Part shown: in pieces, positions 54,329-63,940 of the stretch | Position numbering within the stretch: the first letter of the stretch is position 1 | How the letters are laid out: every line of letters starts with the position of its first letter | Source: Spirosoma montaniterrae | GTDB lineage: Bacteria; Bacteroidota; Bacteroidia; Cytophagales; Spirosomataceae | Direction: 5' to 3' | DNA: 64,000 nt | Assembly (NCBI RefSeq): GCF_001988955.1 | Contig: NZ_CP014263.1 | Coordinates: 4,958,501 to 5,022,500, forward strand | Notes under the pieces: generated by a model | Databases searched by the model: none | What the model was told of the DNA's origin: nothing | The model's input: only the letters and a program-made list of their open reading frames with translations | Position numbers and translations under genes: made by a program

Positions 54329-57300
54329 ATGTCGTTCAAAAAGAACAAGAAACTCAATAGCGACTTCCAGAGCGTGACGATCAGCCTGGCGTCGCCGGAG
54401 TCTATTTTGGAGAGTTCCTACGGCGAAGTGACACAGCCGGAGACGATTAACTACCGGACTTATAAACCCGAAATGGGCGGCTTATTCTGTGAGCGCATCT
54501 TCGGGCCGGTGAAGGACTGGGAATGTCACTGCGGCAAGTATAAGCGGATTCGCTATAAAGGCATCATCTGCGACCGCTGCGGTGTTGAGGTAACGGAGAA
54601 AAAAGTGCGCCGGGAGCGTATGGGCCACATCGAACTGGTGGTGCCTGTGGCGCATATCTGGTACTTCCGTTCCCTGCCGAATAAAATCGGATACCTGCTG
54701 GGGCTATCGACCAAGAAGCTCGATCAGGTTATCTATTACGAACGGTACGTGGTTGTTCAGCCGGGTGTCAAAGCCGAAGATGGTATCAACCAGCTCGACT
54801 TCCTGACCGAAGACGAATACCTCGATATTATCGACAAACTGCCGGAAACCAACCAACGGCTCGACGACAAAGACCCGAACAAATTCATCGCCAAGATGGG
54901 GGCCGAAGCGTTGGAAATGCTGCTGTCGCGGTTGCAGTTAGACGAACTGTCGTACCAACTGCGTCATGCAGCGGCTACCGATACGTCGCAGCAACGGAAG
55001 GCCGAGGCTTTGAAGCGGCTGAAAGTGGTTGAAGCGTTCCGCGAAGCCAATGGCCGCATCGAGAACCGCCCCGAGTGGATGGTAATCAAGATGGTGCCGG
55101 TGATTCCGCCCGAACTGCGCCCGCTCGTCCCGCTGGATGGTGGCCGGTTTGCTACGTCGGATTTGAACGACTTGTACCGTCGGGTTATCATTCGGAACAA
55201 TCGTCTGAAGCGGCTTATCGAAATCAAGGCACCCGAAGTAATTCTCCGCAATGAAAAGCGGATGTTACAGGAAGCCGTCGATTCGCTCTTCGACAACTCG
55301 CGGAAAGTAAACGCCGTTCGGTCGGAAGGCAACCGTGCCCTGAAGTCGCTGTCTGACATGCTGAAAGGTAAGCAGGGCCGTTTCCGGCAAAACCTGCTCG
55401 GTAAGCGTGTCGACTACTCTGGTCGTTCGGTTATCGTGGTTGGTCCCGAACTGAAGCTGCACGAATGCGGTCTGCCAAAAGACATGGCGGCTGAGTTATT
55501 CAAGCCGTTCGTGATTCGGAAGCTCATCGAGCGGGGTATCGTGAAAACGGTGAAGTCGGCGAAGAAAATCGTTGACCGCAAAGACCCCGTAATCTGGGAC
55601 ATTCTGGAAAACGTGCTGAAAGGTCACCCGGTTCTGCTGAACCGTGCTCCAACGCTGCACCGTTTAGGTATTCAGGCATTCCAGCCGAAGCTGATCGAAG
55701 GCAAAGCCATTCAGTTGCACCCGCTCGTGTGTACGGCGTTCAACGCTGACTTCGATGGCGACCAAATGGCCGTTCACGTGCCACTGGGTCAGGAAGCCGT
55801 ATTGGAAGCGTCGTTGCTCATGCTGGCATCGCACAATATTCTGAACCCTGCCAACGGAGCACCGATCACCGTACCATCGCAAGACATGGTACTGGGTCTG
55901 TACTATGTAACGAAGGGGCGCAAAAGCATTCCTGAGTACCCAATTACGGGCGAAGGTATGATGTTCTATGGTGCCGAAGAAGTTATCATTGGCATCAACG
56001 AGGGTAAAGTTTCGAAGCACGCCAATATTAAGTGCCGGGTGAAAGTCCGGGATGAAAACGGGCAACTGGTTGAGAAAGTGATCGATACGGTAGCCGGTCG
56101 GTTGTTGTTCAATCAGGCTGTTCCTGAGGAAGTTGGCTTCATCAACGAACTGCTGACGAAAAAGAAACTGCAACAGATCATCGCCCAGATCTTCAAGATT
56201 TCGGGGGGGGCTCGCACGGCGCAGTTCCTCGATGAAATCAAAGAACTCGGCTTCCAGATGGCTTTCAAAGGCGGTCTGTCGATTGGTCTGAGCGACGTGA
56301 TGATTCCTGAAGCCAAGCAGGGTCTGGTTGAAGAAGCCAAAGCCGAAGTGCAGAGCGTTTGGGACAACTACCTGATGGGTCTGATTACCGAAAACGAACG
56401 CTACAACCAGGTTATCGACATCTGGACGCGGGTAAACTCGCGCCTGACCGAAACGCTGATGAAGCAGCTCGAAGCCGATCAGGGGGGTTTCAATTCGATC
56501 TACATGATGATGCACTCCGGTGCCCGTGGTTCGCGCGAACAGATTCGTCAGTTGGGCGGTATGCGGGGACTCATGGCGAAGCCGCAGAAAAACCTGCAAG
56601 GCTCGGTAGGCGAGATTATCGAAAACCCGATTCTGTCGAACTTCAAAGAAGGTCTCGACGTATTGGAGTACTTTATCTCGACGCACGGTGCGCGGAAAGG
56701 TCTGGCCGATACAGCTCTGAAAACTGCCGATGCCGGTTATCTGACCCGCCGTCTGCACGACGTGGCGCAGGACGTTATCATCAGTGAAGACGACTGCGGT
56801 ACGCTGCGGGGCTTACAAGTGTCGGCGTTGAAAGACAACGAAGACATCGTAGAGCCGCTGTCGGAGCGGATTCTGGGCCGGACAACGGTACACGATATTT
56901 ATGATCCGCTGCTGAAAGGCGAAGATGGTAAACCATTGCTGATTCTGGCGTCGGGTGAACTGATTACGGAAGAAGTGGCCGCTGCCATTGACGAAACGAG
57001 CATCGAAACGGTTGAAATCCGGTCGGTTCTGACCTGCGAATCGCGGCAGGGCGTATGTGCCAAGTGCTACGGTCGCAACCTGGCAACGGGCCGTATGGTC
57101 GACATCGGCGAAGCGGTAGGCGTTATTGCCTCGCAGTCGATTGGTGAGCCGGGTACGCAGCTTACCCTCCGTACATTCCACGTGGGTGGTACTGCCTCGA
57201 ACATTGCGGTCGATGCATCGATTAAAGCGAAGTTCGACGGCTTGATCGAGTTCGAGGAAATGCGGACGGTTGAGTCGGAAGACGCCGAAGGCAATCCACA

Positions 57301-58699
57301 AACGGTTGTGATGGGCCGCTCGGGCGAAGTTCGGATTGTTAATCCCGACGACCGCAACGTGGTGTTAATCAGCAACAACGTTCCATATGGCGCGTTCCTG
57401 CGGGTGAAAGACGGCGACACGGTGAAGAAAGGCGACGACATTTGCGCCTGGGACCCTTACAACGCCGTTATTCTGTCGGAACTGACCGGTACATTAACGT
57501 TCGACGCTATCGAAGATGGTGTTACCTACCGCGAAGAATTCGACGAACAGACGGGCTTCCAGGAGATGGTAATCATCGAAAGCCGCGACAAGGCGAAGAA
57601 CCCGGCCATTGTGGTTCAGGGCACAACGACGCTGTCGCTGCACCTGCCCGATACCGATGCAAATGGCCTGGTGCAGAAGAGCTACAACCTGCCGGTTGGT
57701 TCGCGCTTAGTCGTGAAAGCGGGTCAGAAAATCAAAGCGGGTCAGCCGCTGGCGAAGATTCCGCGTAACGTGGGTAAAACCCGCGACATTACCGGTGGTC
57801 TGCCGCGTGTGACCGAACTCTTTGAAGCTCGTAACCCGTCGAACCCGGCGGTCGTCTCAGAAATCGACGGAGTGGTAACGTATGGAGCCATCAAGCGTGG
57901 TAACCGCGAAATCTTCATCGAGTCGAAAGACGGCACGAAGAAGAAGTACCTCGTACCGCTGTCCAAGTTCATTCTTGTGCAGGACAACGACTTTGTTCGG
58001 GCTGGTGCTCCGCTATCAGATGGTGCCATTACGCCGAGCGATATTCTGGCGATCAAAGGCCCGACTGCCGTTCAGGAGTATTTAGTGAACGAAATTCAGG
58101 AAGTTTACCGCCTGCAAGGGGTGAAAATCAACGATAAGCACATCGAAGCCATTGTGCGGCAGATGATGCAGAAAGTGGAGATCATCGACTCGGGCGATAC
58201 CAATTTCCTCGAAGGTCAGGTAGTGGATAAGTGGGCGTTCCGTGAAGAAAACGACAAAGTTCTCGACGCGAAAGTAGTTATGGATGCTGGCGATTCGACC
58301 AACTTCAAGCCGGGTATGATTGTCACGAGCCGTCAGCTCCGCGATGAAAACTCCAGCCTGAAACGCCGTGATCAGGCCCTCGTAACCGTTCGCGACGCAA
58401 TGGCCGCCGTTTCGCAGCCGACCTTGATGGGTATTACGCAATCGTCGCTGGGTACGGATAGTTTCATCTCGGCGGCTTCATTCCAGGAAACGACGAAAGT
58501 GTTGAGCGAAGCCTCGATTCGGGGTAAGCGCGACATGCTCGAAGGGTTGAAAGAAAACGTGATCGTAGGTCACTTGATTCCAGCCGGTACAGGTATCCGT
58601 CGTTACCAGAACACGATTGTTGGCTCGAAAGAGGAGCTGGAAACCATCACCGAATCGCGCGAACAGTTCGCCCGCAGCAAGAAACGGGCAACGGTGTAG
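54329..58699 (+). CDS. rpoC: DNA-directed RNA polymerase beta' subunit
   Basis: The 1456-residue beta' subunit. The N-terminal zinc finger is [20 protein letters not shown], the catalytic Mg2+ triad is in [12 protein letters not shown], the bridge-helix region is [19 protein letters not shown], the second Cys set is [13 protein letters not shown], and the C-terminus [14 protein letters not shown] is complete. Start 54329 ([24 protein letters not shown]) is family-like; the frame goes on upstream into the palindromic spacer. A 14-bp terminator stem follows. Confidence 0.98.
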   Translation: MSFKKNKKLNSDFQSVTISLASPESILESSYGEVTQPETINYRTYKPEMGGLFCERIFGPVKDWECHCGKYKRIRYKGIICDRCGVEVTEKKVRRERMGHIELVVPVAHIWYFRSLPNKIGYLLGLSTKKLDQVIYYERYVVVQPGVKAEDGINQLDFLTEDEYLDIIDKLPETNQRLDDKDPNKFIAKMGAEALEMLLSRLQLDELSYQLRHAAATDTSQQRKAEALKRLKVVEAFREANGRIENRPEWMVIKMVPVIPPELRPLVPLDGGRFATSDLNDLYRRVIIRNNRLKRLIEIKAPEVILRNEKRMLQEAVDSLFDNSRKVNAVRSEGNRALKSLSDMLKGKQGRFRQNLLGKRVDYSGRSVIVVGPELKLHECGLPKDMAAELFKPFVIRKLIERGIVKTVKSAKKIVDRKDPVIWDILENVLKGHPVLLNRAPTLHRLGIQAFQPKLIEGKAIQLHPLVCTAFNADFDGDQMAVHVPLGQEAVLEASLLMLASHNILNPANGAPITVPSQDMVLGLYYVTKGRKSIPEYPITGEGMMFYGAEEVIIGINEGKVSKHANIKCRVKVRDENGQLVEKVIDTVAGRLLFNQAVPEEVGFINELLTKKKLQQIIAQIFKISGGARTAQFLDEIKELGFQMAFKGGLSIGLSDVMIPEAKQGLVEEAKAEVQSVWDNYLMGLITENERYNQVIDIWTRVNSRLTETLMKQLEADQGGFNSIYMMMHSGARGSREQIRQLGGMRGLMAKPQKNLQGSVGEIIENPILSNFKEGLDVLEYFISTHGARKGLADTALKTADAGYLTRRLHDVAQDVIISEDDCGTLRGLQVSALKDNEDIVEPLSERILGRTTVHDIYDPLLKGEDGKPLLILASGELITEEVAAAIDETSIETVEIRSVLTCESRQGVCAKCYGRNLATGRMVDIGEAVGVIASQSIGEPGTQLTLRTFHVGGTASNIAVDASIKAKFDGLIEFEEMRTVESEDAEGNPQTVVMGRSGEVRIVNPDDRNVVLISNNVPYGAFLRVKDGDTVKKGDDICAWDPYNAVILSELTGTLTFDAIEDGVTYREEFDEQTGFQEMVIIESRDKAKNPAIVVQGTTTLSLHLPDTDANGLVQKSYNLPVGSRLVVKAGQKIKAGQPLAKIPRNVGKTRDITGGLPRVTELFEARNPSNPAVVSEIDGVVTYGAIKRGNREIFIESKDGTKKKYLVPLSKFILVQDNDFVRAGAPLSDGAITPSDILAIKGPTAVQEYLVNEIQEVYRLQGVKINDKHIEAIVRQMMQKVEIIDSGDTNFLEGQVVDKWAFREENDKVLDAKVVMDAGDSTNFKPGMIVTSRQLRDENSSLKRRDQALVTVRDAMAAVSQPTLMGITQSSLGTDSFISAASFQETTKVLSEASIRGKRDMLEGLKENVIVGHLIPAGTGIRRYQNTIVGSKEELETITESREQFARSKKRATV

Positions 58700-58722
58700 T
58701 ATTTATGCGTTGATATGAATAG

Positions 58723-58764
58723 AGCTGCCCCGGTCAACCACAACTGACTGGGGCGGCTTTGTTT
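58723..58764 (+). terminator. Rho-independent terminator of rpoBC
   Basis: Arms agctgccccggtca (58723-58736) and tgactggggcggctt (58745-58759) form a 14-bp stem with one mismatch, followed by tgtttt. Confidence 0.85.
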
Positions 58765-58795
58765 TATACCTGAACGTAGCTAACTTTCCAATGTC

Positions 58796-59110
58796 ATGAT
58801 TAATCCATTTCTACAATCTTATCAAAATCAGCTCGTCAGCTTGTGTCGAAGATATGCTGTAGTGCGGTTGTACGCGTTTGGCTCAGTGACAACAACTAAC
58901 TTTGATGAAGAGCTTAGTGATGTTGATTTGGTAGTAGAACTACCGGAGAGTTTGGCTCCTGAACAAAAAGGAGAGACCTATTTCAATTTGTTGTTTGATT
59001 TGGAGCGTTTGTTTAATCGAAGAGTTGATCTGCTAATGAACCCGTCTTTTCGTAATCCCTATTTTGCCCATGCCGTAGAGAAATCAAAAGAGTTAGTTTA
59101 TGCAGCGTGA
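58796..59110 (+). CDS. MNT-domain nucleotidyltransferase, antitoxin of an MNT-HEPN pair
   Basis: A 104-residue minimal nucleotidyltransferase. The active site is Gly29-Ser30 in YAFGSVTTTNFDEELSDVDLVVEL, with Asp42 and Asp44 as the DxD metal site. In studied pairs (MntA-HepT) the MNT protein disarms the HEPN toxin by AMP transfer to its Tyr. Its end overlaps the HEPN gene start by 11 bases, so the two are translationally coupled. The pair is clearly AT-richer than the rpoBC and rps genes around it, which fits horizontal transfer. Confidence 0.9.
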   Translation: MINPFLQSYQNQLVSLCRRYAVVRLYAFGSVTTTNFDEELSDVDLVVELPESLAPEQKGETYFNLLFDLERLFNRRVDLLMNPSFRNPYFAHAVEKSKELVYAA

Positions 59111-59447
59111 TATACGAAAATATCTAACCGACATAGCTATTCATATAGATTACATCGACATTTTCTTAGGTGGAAACCGTGATTTCAAAATCTACGAGAA
59201 AGATTTGGCTACTCAATACGCTGTTGAGCGAGCATTAGGTATAATTGGTGAAGCCGTTAATCAATTACGTAAGACGGATGCTACTATCAACATCAGTGGT
59301 ATGAACCATATTGTCGGTTTACGGAATATATTGATCCATGCCTACGATTCTATTAACAACGCAATTGTTTGGAGTGTAATCGTTAATCATCTGCCAGTAC
59401 TCAAAATGGAGGTGACTGCGCTATTAGAAGAATTGGAAAGCAAATAG
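59100..59447 (+). CDS. HEPN-domain ribonuclease toxin (DUF86, HepT-like)
   Basis: A 115-residue all-helical HEPN protein. The RNase motif R-x4-H-x-Y is Arg75, His80 and Tyr82 in GLRNILIHAYDSI; the Tyr is the site of modification by the partner MNT in studied systems. It overlaps the MNT gene by 11 bases. The active-site residues are all present, so the toxin looks intact. No terminator of note follows. Confidence 0.92.
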   Translation: MQRDIRKYLTDIAIHIDYIDIFLGGNRDFKIYEKDLATQYAVERALGIIGEAVNQLRKTDATINISGMNHIVGLRNILIHAYDSINNAIVWSVIVNHLPVLKMEVTALLEELESK

Positions 59448-59549
59448 CGTTGTGAGATTAATCAGGCATTTTTCTTACTGATAATCCGATAAACAGTGGG
59501 TGACTTTCTGCTGTATTTTATTCAAAATAGTATTAATTCTCTCAGCCTC

Positions 59550-59870
59550 ATGAACCCACAACAAAATCCTGACGGTTCGATTGATGTCGAACTGAGTGAC
59601 GAAATTGCCGAGGGCGTTTACGCCAATCTGGCAATGATCGCCCATTCCAACAGCGAGTTTATTCTTGACTTTATTCGTCTGATGCCCGGTGTGCCGAAAG
59701 CAAAGGTAAAAGCCCGCATCATCCTTACTCCCGAACACGCCAAACGGCTCCTTGAAGCCCTGCGCGAGAACATCAGCCGCTACGAAGAGTCTTTTGGGGG
59801 TATCAGCGAGCCGAATGATACGTTTCGCTTCCCTCCAAGCGGTTTTGGCGGACCAGTAGGGCAAGCGTAA
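59550..59870 (+). CDS. DUF3467 domain protein
   Basis: A 106-residue cytosolic protein with the DUF3467 domain (VELSDEIAEGVYANLAMIAHSNSEFILDFIRLMPG, then KVKARIILTPEHAKRLLEALRENI). The family is widespread in Bacteroidota and of unknown function. I start at 59550 (MNPQQNPDGSIDVELSDE). The C-terminal tail is Gly/Phe/Pro-rich. It has no evident operon partner; a repeat and the rpsL promoter follow. Confidence 0.85.
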   Translation: MNPQQNPDGSIDVELSDEIAEGVYANLAMIAHSNSEFILDFIRLMPGVPKAKVKARIILTPEHAKRLLEALRENISRYEESFGGISEPNDTFRFPPSGFGGPVGQA

Positions 59871-59871
59871 C

Positions 59872-60034
59872 ACAGTGAGCAGTTAACAGCGATCAGCCAA
59901 CAATTTGCGATTATACGACATTGGATTGGGGGTAGCGTCAGCCAGACGCCAATGCAACATCAAATTGGTAGTAACAGGCAAGCATTCAGCTAATTGATCA
60001 AAACTGTTCGTTGATTCCTGTTGACTGCTCACTG
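59872..60034. repeat. Distant inverted repeat in the spacer before rpsL
   Basis: Arms cagtgagcagttaacag (59874-59890) and ctgttgactgctcactg (60018-60034) pair with one mismatch across about 127 bases. A related word (tactgctcactgatgactg) occurs near 46807-46825. No gene is seen in the 226-base spacer. Confidence 0.55.
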
Positions 60035-60050
60035 TTTTTTCGTATCTTTG
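60021..60050 (+). promoter_or_regulatory. Promoter of rpsL-rpsG
   Basis: TTG (60021-60023), 19 nt, TATCTTTG (60043-60050), 46 bases before rpsL. It is the closest match in the window to the Bacteroidota consensus and it overlaps the right arm of the inverted repeat. Confidence 0.8.
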
Positions 60051-60096
60051 CACCTCAAATTTCGGGAAGACTGTTTTTTTGTAAACAAAACTAAGA

Positions 60097-60522
60097 ATGC
60101 CTACCATACAACAACTGGTGCGCAAGGGTCGTGAAAAGCTGGTCGATAAGTCAAAATCGCCTGCTTTAGATTCCTGCCCCCAACGTCGGGGTGTTTGCAC
60201 GCGTGTGTACACCACGACCCCGAAGAAGCCTAATTCGGCTCTTCGCAAAGTTGCACGTGTGCGTTTGTCGCACGGTAAAGAAGTGAACGCCTATATTCCG
60301 GGCGAAGGCCACAACCTTCAGGAGCACTCTATTGTACTGGTGCGTGGTGGTCGGGTTAAAGACTTGCCAGGTGTGCGTTACCACATTGTTCGGGGCGCGC
60401 TCGATACGGCTGGTGTAAACGGTCGTTTGCAGAGCCGCTCGAAATACGGTGCCAAACGTCCGAAACCAGGTCAGGCTCCGGCGGCTGGCAAAGGTGCTCC
60501 GGCCAAAGGAAAGAAAAAATAA
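60097..60522 (+). CDS. rpsL: 30S ribosomal protein S12
   Basis: A 141-residue S12 protein at the decoding site. It starts [14 protein letters not shown] after Met and contains [25 protein letters not shown], the segment where streptomycin-resistance changes occur; the sensitive-type Lys is present in TPKKPNS. The C-terminus is a Lys/Gly/Ala-rich tail longer than in E. coli. Followed by rpsG after a palindromic spacer. Confidence 0.97.
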   Translation: MPTIQQLVRKGREKLVDKSKSPALDSCPQRRGVCTRVYTTTPKKPNSALRKVARVRLSHGKEVNAYIPGEGHNLQEHSIVLVRGGRVKDLPGVRYHIVRGALDTAGVNGRLQSRSKYGAKRPKPGQAPAAGKGAPAKGKKK

Positions 60523-60610
60523 GTTGTAGCGGTATAAAGTCATAAAGTTGTAAAGTTCGGTAAATCGGCAGCGCAACTTTATAACCTTACAACCATCCAA
60601 CTTCACAACT
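60521..60610. repeat. Inverted repeat between rpsL and rpsG
   Basis: Left arm (60521-60558) reads aagttgtagcggtataaagt and tataaagt words; right arm (60574-60610) reads aactttataaccttacaacc. The words are nearly the same as in the tRNA-Gly/tRNA-Thr spacer. Confidence 0.7.
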
Positions 60611-60673
60611 CAAAATTTTTGACTGCCCGTTGAAAGACCACGGCAGAGTAAGATTCTAACATCTGAAGAAATC

Positions 60674-61141
60674 ATGAGAAAGGCGAAACCGCCCAAGCGT
60701 TACGTACTACCCGATCCTAAGTATAAGGAGGTACTCGTAACCAAGTTTGTTAACAACCTGATGTATGAAGGCAAGAAAAGCCTGGCATACGCAATTTTCT
60801 ACGACGCCCTTGATGTGGTTGCCAAGCGCACCAATGAGAGCGGTCTTGATACGTGGAAGAAGGCATTGAACAATGTAATGCCCTCAGTTGAAGTAAAAAG
60901 CCGTCGTGTTGGTGGAGCTACCTTCCAGGTGCCGACCGAAGTACGGGCAGACCGGAAGGTCGCGGTAGGCATGAAATGGCTGATCCGGTATGCTCGTTCG
61001 CGGGGTGAAAAAACAATGGTTGACCGGCTTGCTGCTGAAATCGTTGCAGCCTCGAAAGGCGAAGGTGCAGCCGTGAAAAAGAAGGATGATACGCACCGTA
61101 TGGCAGAAGCCAACAAGGCGTTCTCGCACTTCCGGTTCTAA
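60674..61141 (+). CDS. rpsG: 30S ribosomal protein S7
   Basis: A 155-residue S7 protein that nucleates the 30S head. It starts [17 protein letters not shown] and contains [43 protein letters not shown] and the final [13 protein letters not shown], all conserved. A terminator follows, and fusA is not next to it, unlike in most str operons. Confidence 0.97.
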   Translation: MRKAKPPKRYVLPDPKYKEVLVTKFVNNLMYEGKKSLAYAIFYDALDVVAKRTNESGLDTWKKALNNVMPSVEVKSRRVGGATFQVPTEVRADRKVAVGMKWLIRYARSRGEKTMVDRLAAEIVAASKGEGAAVKKKDDTHRMAEANKAFSHFRF

Positions 61142-61169
61142 ACATTTTTTATACAAACAGTTCTTCCCG

Positions 61170-61206
61170 CACGAAAGCCCGCTAATTGGTGGGTTTTCGT
61201 GTTTTC
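61170..61206 (+). terminator. Rho-independent terminator of rpsG
   Basis: Arms cacgaaagccc (61170-61180) and gggttttcgtg (61191-61201) form an 11-bp stem with one G-T pair, followed by ttttct. Confidence 0.75.
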
Positions 61207-61222
61207 TGTACGTTTCGTTCCG

Positions 61223-61230
61223 TATTTTTG
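61223..61230 (+). promoter_or_regulatory. -7 box of the aldose epimerase gene
   Basis: TATTTTTG ends 4 bases before the ATG at 61235, implying a leaderless transcript. No TTG is found at the right distance. Confidence 0.4.
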
Positions 61231-61234
61231 AGCT

Positions 61235-62104
61235 ATGACAACGCTCAACAACAACCATCTCCGGGTTTCCATTCGCCCGCAGGGAGCCGAACTAACGTCT
61301 ATTTTTCACAAATCAAGCGGTATCGAACACCTTTGGCAGGCCGATCCGTTGGTATGGCCGTGGCATGGGCCTAATCTGTTTCCGGTGGTGGGCGGTTGCC
61401 TGAACAACCAGTTACTGATAGATGGACAAGCGTACCCAATGGAGCGACATGGTTTTACCCGACGCAGTATGTTTGAAACAACTGAATCGAGCGATACGCA
61501 CGCTGTGTTCACGCTACGCTCCAGCGATGTCACGCGGGTACACTACCCTTACGAGTTTCTATTTCAGGTTATTTACGAAATCGATGGACCTGTGCTCACG
61601 ATAACGTATCGGGTCGTGAACGAAGACGACCAAACAGTTTATTTTCAGCTTGGCGCACATCCCGCTTTCACTGTGCCGTTTCGGACCGGAGAAGCTTATG
61701 AAGATTACTTCATTGAGTTTGAGAACGAAGAGCCACTCCAGACACATCGACTTACGGCAGATGGTTATTTCTCCGGCGAAACCGAATCTGTGCCAACCAC
61801 TGGCAATCGCCTAATGCTGACGAAATCGTTGTTTGACCGCGACGCGCTTGTTCTCAAAAACATCTCGTCCCGTCGCGTGACATTGCAGAGCCAACACCAC
61901 AATCACGCACTCAGCGTTTCGTTCTCATCATTTCCTTATCTTGGTTTATGGGCCAAACCCGGTGCCAATTTTGTGTGCATCGAACCCTGGTTAGGCTGTG
62001 CCGATAGCGACGGAGAACTTGTGCCTATTGAACAAAAGGAGCTGATTCAACAGGTCGCGTCAGGCAAGGTGTTTGAAGCCACGCTGACAATTAACGTTGA
62101 ATGA
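61235..62104 (+). CDS. Aldose 1-epimerase family protein (LacX-like)
   Basis: A 289-residue galactose-mutarotase-like enzyme. It has the family's beta-sandwich features: LRVSIRPQGAELTSIFHKSSG, LFPVVGG, HGFTRRS (catalytic-type His), LGAHPAFTVPF with the second His, and KPGANFVCIEPWLG with the late Glu. It probably interconverts anomers of aldoses. No signal peptide is visible. The -7 box lies 4 bases before its ATG. Its TGA lies in the left arm of a perfect palindrome. Confidence 0.9.
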   Translation: MTTLNNNHLRVSIRPQGAELTSIFHKSSGIEHLWQADPLVWPWHGPNLFPVVGGCLNNQLLIDGQAYPMERHGFTRRSMFETTESSDTHAVFTLRSSDVTRVHYPYEFLFQVIYEIDGPVLTITYRVVNEDDQTVYFQLGAHPAFTVPFRTGEAYEDYFIEFENEEPLQTHRLTADGYFSGETESVPTTGNRLMLTKSLFDRDALVLKNISSRRVTLQSQHHNHALSVSFSSFPYLGLWAKPGANFVCIEPWLGCADSDGELVPIEQKELIQQVASGKVFEATLTINVE

Positions 62105-62166
62105 TTGAGTGGTTGAATGATTGAATGTATCCTGCTACTCCATTCAATCATTCAACCACTCAATCA
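62102..62166. repeat. Perfect 26-bp inverted repeat between convergent genes
   Basis: Arms 62102-62127 and 62141-62166 are exact reverse complements (26 of 26) around a 13-base loop. The words tgattga and gaatg are reiterated. The left arm includes the epimerase stop codon; the right arm ends 6 bases before the stop codon of the minus-strand gene. It is well placed to act as a bidirectional terminator. Confidence 0.95.
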
Positions 62167-62171
62167 TTCAA

Positions 62172-63737
62172 TTACTGCGTTTCTTCGAGTGGCTGGAAAT
62201 CTTTAAACGTGCGCTTGATTGCCTTATCGGTGGCTTCTTTTTTGCTTTGCCAGTTGGCATCTAATTCAAGCGCAACTAACCCGCTCAGGCTCATAGAATT
62301 ACGGAATTCGTCGGATTTTTTGATAAACTCGCTGCTTCGGCGGGCCGATTTCAGCGCAAACTCACGAGCGAAGACGTCGCCTTTGTTTTGAAGTTCGCTT
62401 TTTTTGCCCAGTACGTAATTGTATCGGTCAAGCAAATCCTTCATTGATTTACCGATTACTTCAGTTGCTTCGAGCGTACCCATCGTCAGCACCGCTGTGC
62501 CACCAATGGCCGAAATCAGCCGCGAATTGGGCGAATTAACGGCTGGAGCTACGCCCGTTACGGCACCTAATGATGCATTAGCCACCGAGCGATTTCGTTT
62601 GCCGCCTTTAGCCCGCTTATAATCACGCTTCAGCTCTTCTTCTTTTTCCGACAACTGCTCTACCAGCCCCCACGCCCGAACCAGCAATTGCCGGTACTGT
62701 GCATAGTAATAACGATCTTTTTCGGCTTCGTTCACTGTGTTGAAGACCGTAAATGTAACCCGACGTTCTTCACGATTCTGTGATTTATCGAGCGCGAAAA
62801 ACGTGATTTGCACGTCGAGCGAGTCGTGAGGGTCTTTAACGAAGTCGTAGCCCGGTTGCCAGATGAACTCATATTGGTTCTCTGTATTTTTCACCAACGC
62901 CGTTTTAGGAATCTGCCGATTGTCGGATACGAAATCGAATGTAGCTACGTCATCTTCGCCATTAGGGTCCGACAGGTAGAATTTGAGATTGACCGTAGCA
63001 TTTTCGCGTAGCCGATAGTGCGTATCTTTCGGAATTACCTGCACCGTAGGCGGCAAATCCATCTGTGTTACCTCTATTTTCAGGCGACCTTTGGTACGGG
63101 CTTTTGTGGGTTGATCTTCGACCCAAAATTCAATATACTGCGGGGCCTGTTTTAACTTGTTAAACTGATTGAGCGACAAAGTCCAGTTCAATTCACCCTG
63201 CGACGTTAACTTGCTGCCTTCTGGCATTTGATCGGCAATCGGAATAAAAACGATTGGGTCGCCATCGTCGTCGCGCACTACCTGCGGCTCCATCTTATAC
63301 GCGTTCTGCGTCCGGTAGCTGACATAGAACGGGCGCAACTCACCAACAACCGGCGGTCGGTTCACGTGCAACACCCGAAACTCGACCGTCTGACTGGCCG
63401 AATGCCCACGTTGGTTATACACTTCAAAAGTTACCGGGAATCGTTTATTGGTTTGAATGCGTTCAACCAGGTCGAAGGAGGGCGTCCAGCTAAAATGGCC
63501 CAGCGAATCGAGTTGCATGCCTGCCTGCTTTTCCGAACCAAATCCAAACGTAAGCGTATCGGTTGGTCCGGCTCCGGTAGCTTTTAAATCAAACCGAACA
63601 GTGCCGCCTTCGGGCACTACGTTCCAGTTGGGTTGTGTCGGTAGAATCAGTTGGAGAGATTTGGTATCCTGCGCGTAGCCGCTTATGACAGTCAATGTCA
63701 GAAACGAATAAACCAGCGTACCGAATAGGCGCGTCAT
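62172..63737 (-). CDS. Exported protein with cadherin/Ig-like domains and a helical tail
   Basis: A 521-residue protein, not recognised as a named family. The signal peptide ends near SGYAQ. Residues about 25-330 hold three Ig/cadherin-like domains with the marks LDSLGHFSWTPSFD, LTSQGELNWTLSLNQF and NTENQYEFIWQPGYDFV, each introduced by RPPVV or LPPTV. The remaining 190 residues are helical and charged (EAEKDRYYYAQYRQLL onward), with a short hydrophobic patch at about 415-440 (SRLISAIGGTAVLTMGT). It may span or line the cell surface. It is followed by a partial gene upstream on the same strand. Confidence 0.75.
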   Translation of the reverse strand: MTRLFGTLVYSFLTLTVISGYAQDTKSLQLILPTQPNWNVVPEGGTVRFDLKATGAGPTDTLTFGFGSEKQAGMQLDSLGHFSWTPSFDLVERIQTNKRFPVTFEVYNQRGHSASQTVEFRVLHVNRPPVVGELRPFYVSYRTQNAYKMEPQVVRDDDGDPIVFIPIADQMPEGSKLTSQGELNWTLSLNQFNKLKQAPQYIEFWVEDQPTKARTKGRLKIEVTQMDLPPTVQVIPKDTHYRLRENATVNLKFYLSDPNGEDDVATFDFVSDNRQIPKTALVKNTENQYEFIWQPGYDFVKDPHDSLDVQITFFALDKSQNREERRVTFTVFNTVNEAEKDRYYYAQYRQLLVRAWGLVEQLSEKEEELKRDYKRAKGGKRNRSVANASLGAVTGVAPAVNSPNSRLISAIGGTAVLTMGTLEATEVIGKSMKDLLDRYNYVLGKKSELQNKGDVFAREFALKSARRSSEFIKKSDEFRNSMSLSGLVALELDANWQSKKEATDKAIKRTFKDFQPLEETQ

Positions 63738-63885
63738 AGATGGTTAAGAATGGTATTACCTTAGAAAACGCAAAAGTAAAGCCAAGATTTTGCAGAAGGC
63801 TAATTCTGTCTACCCTTTTACACTTTTCTTAGCAAGCAGACTGTATTAACGCAAAAAAATTAAACTATTCCGGGAAATAGGCCAA

Positions 63886-63917
63886 TAAAAAAAGCCCTTC
63901 TATACAAAGAGCTTTTT
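63886..63917 (-). terminator. Rho-independent terminator of the partial gene
   Basis: Arms aaaaagccctt (63889-63899) and aagagcttttt (63907-63917) form an 11-bp stem with one G-T pair; on the minus strand it is followed by a T run, 24 bases past the stop codon at 63941. Confidence 0.7.
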
Positions 63918-63940
63918 CTATGGCAACCTGCTAAACAACC

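Noticed and set aside
58796..59447. A genomic island or prophage behind rpoBC
   Set aside because: Only two genes differ in base use; there is no integrase, attachment repeat or phage gene, so only a small insertion can be supported.
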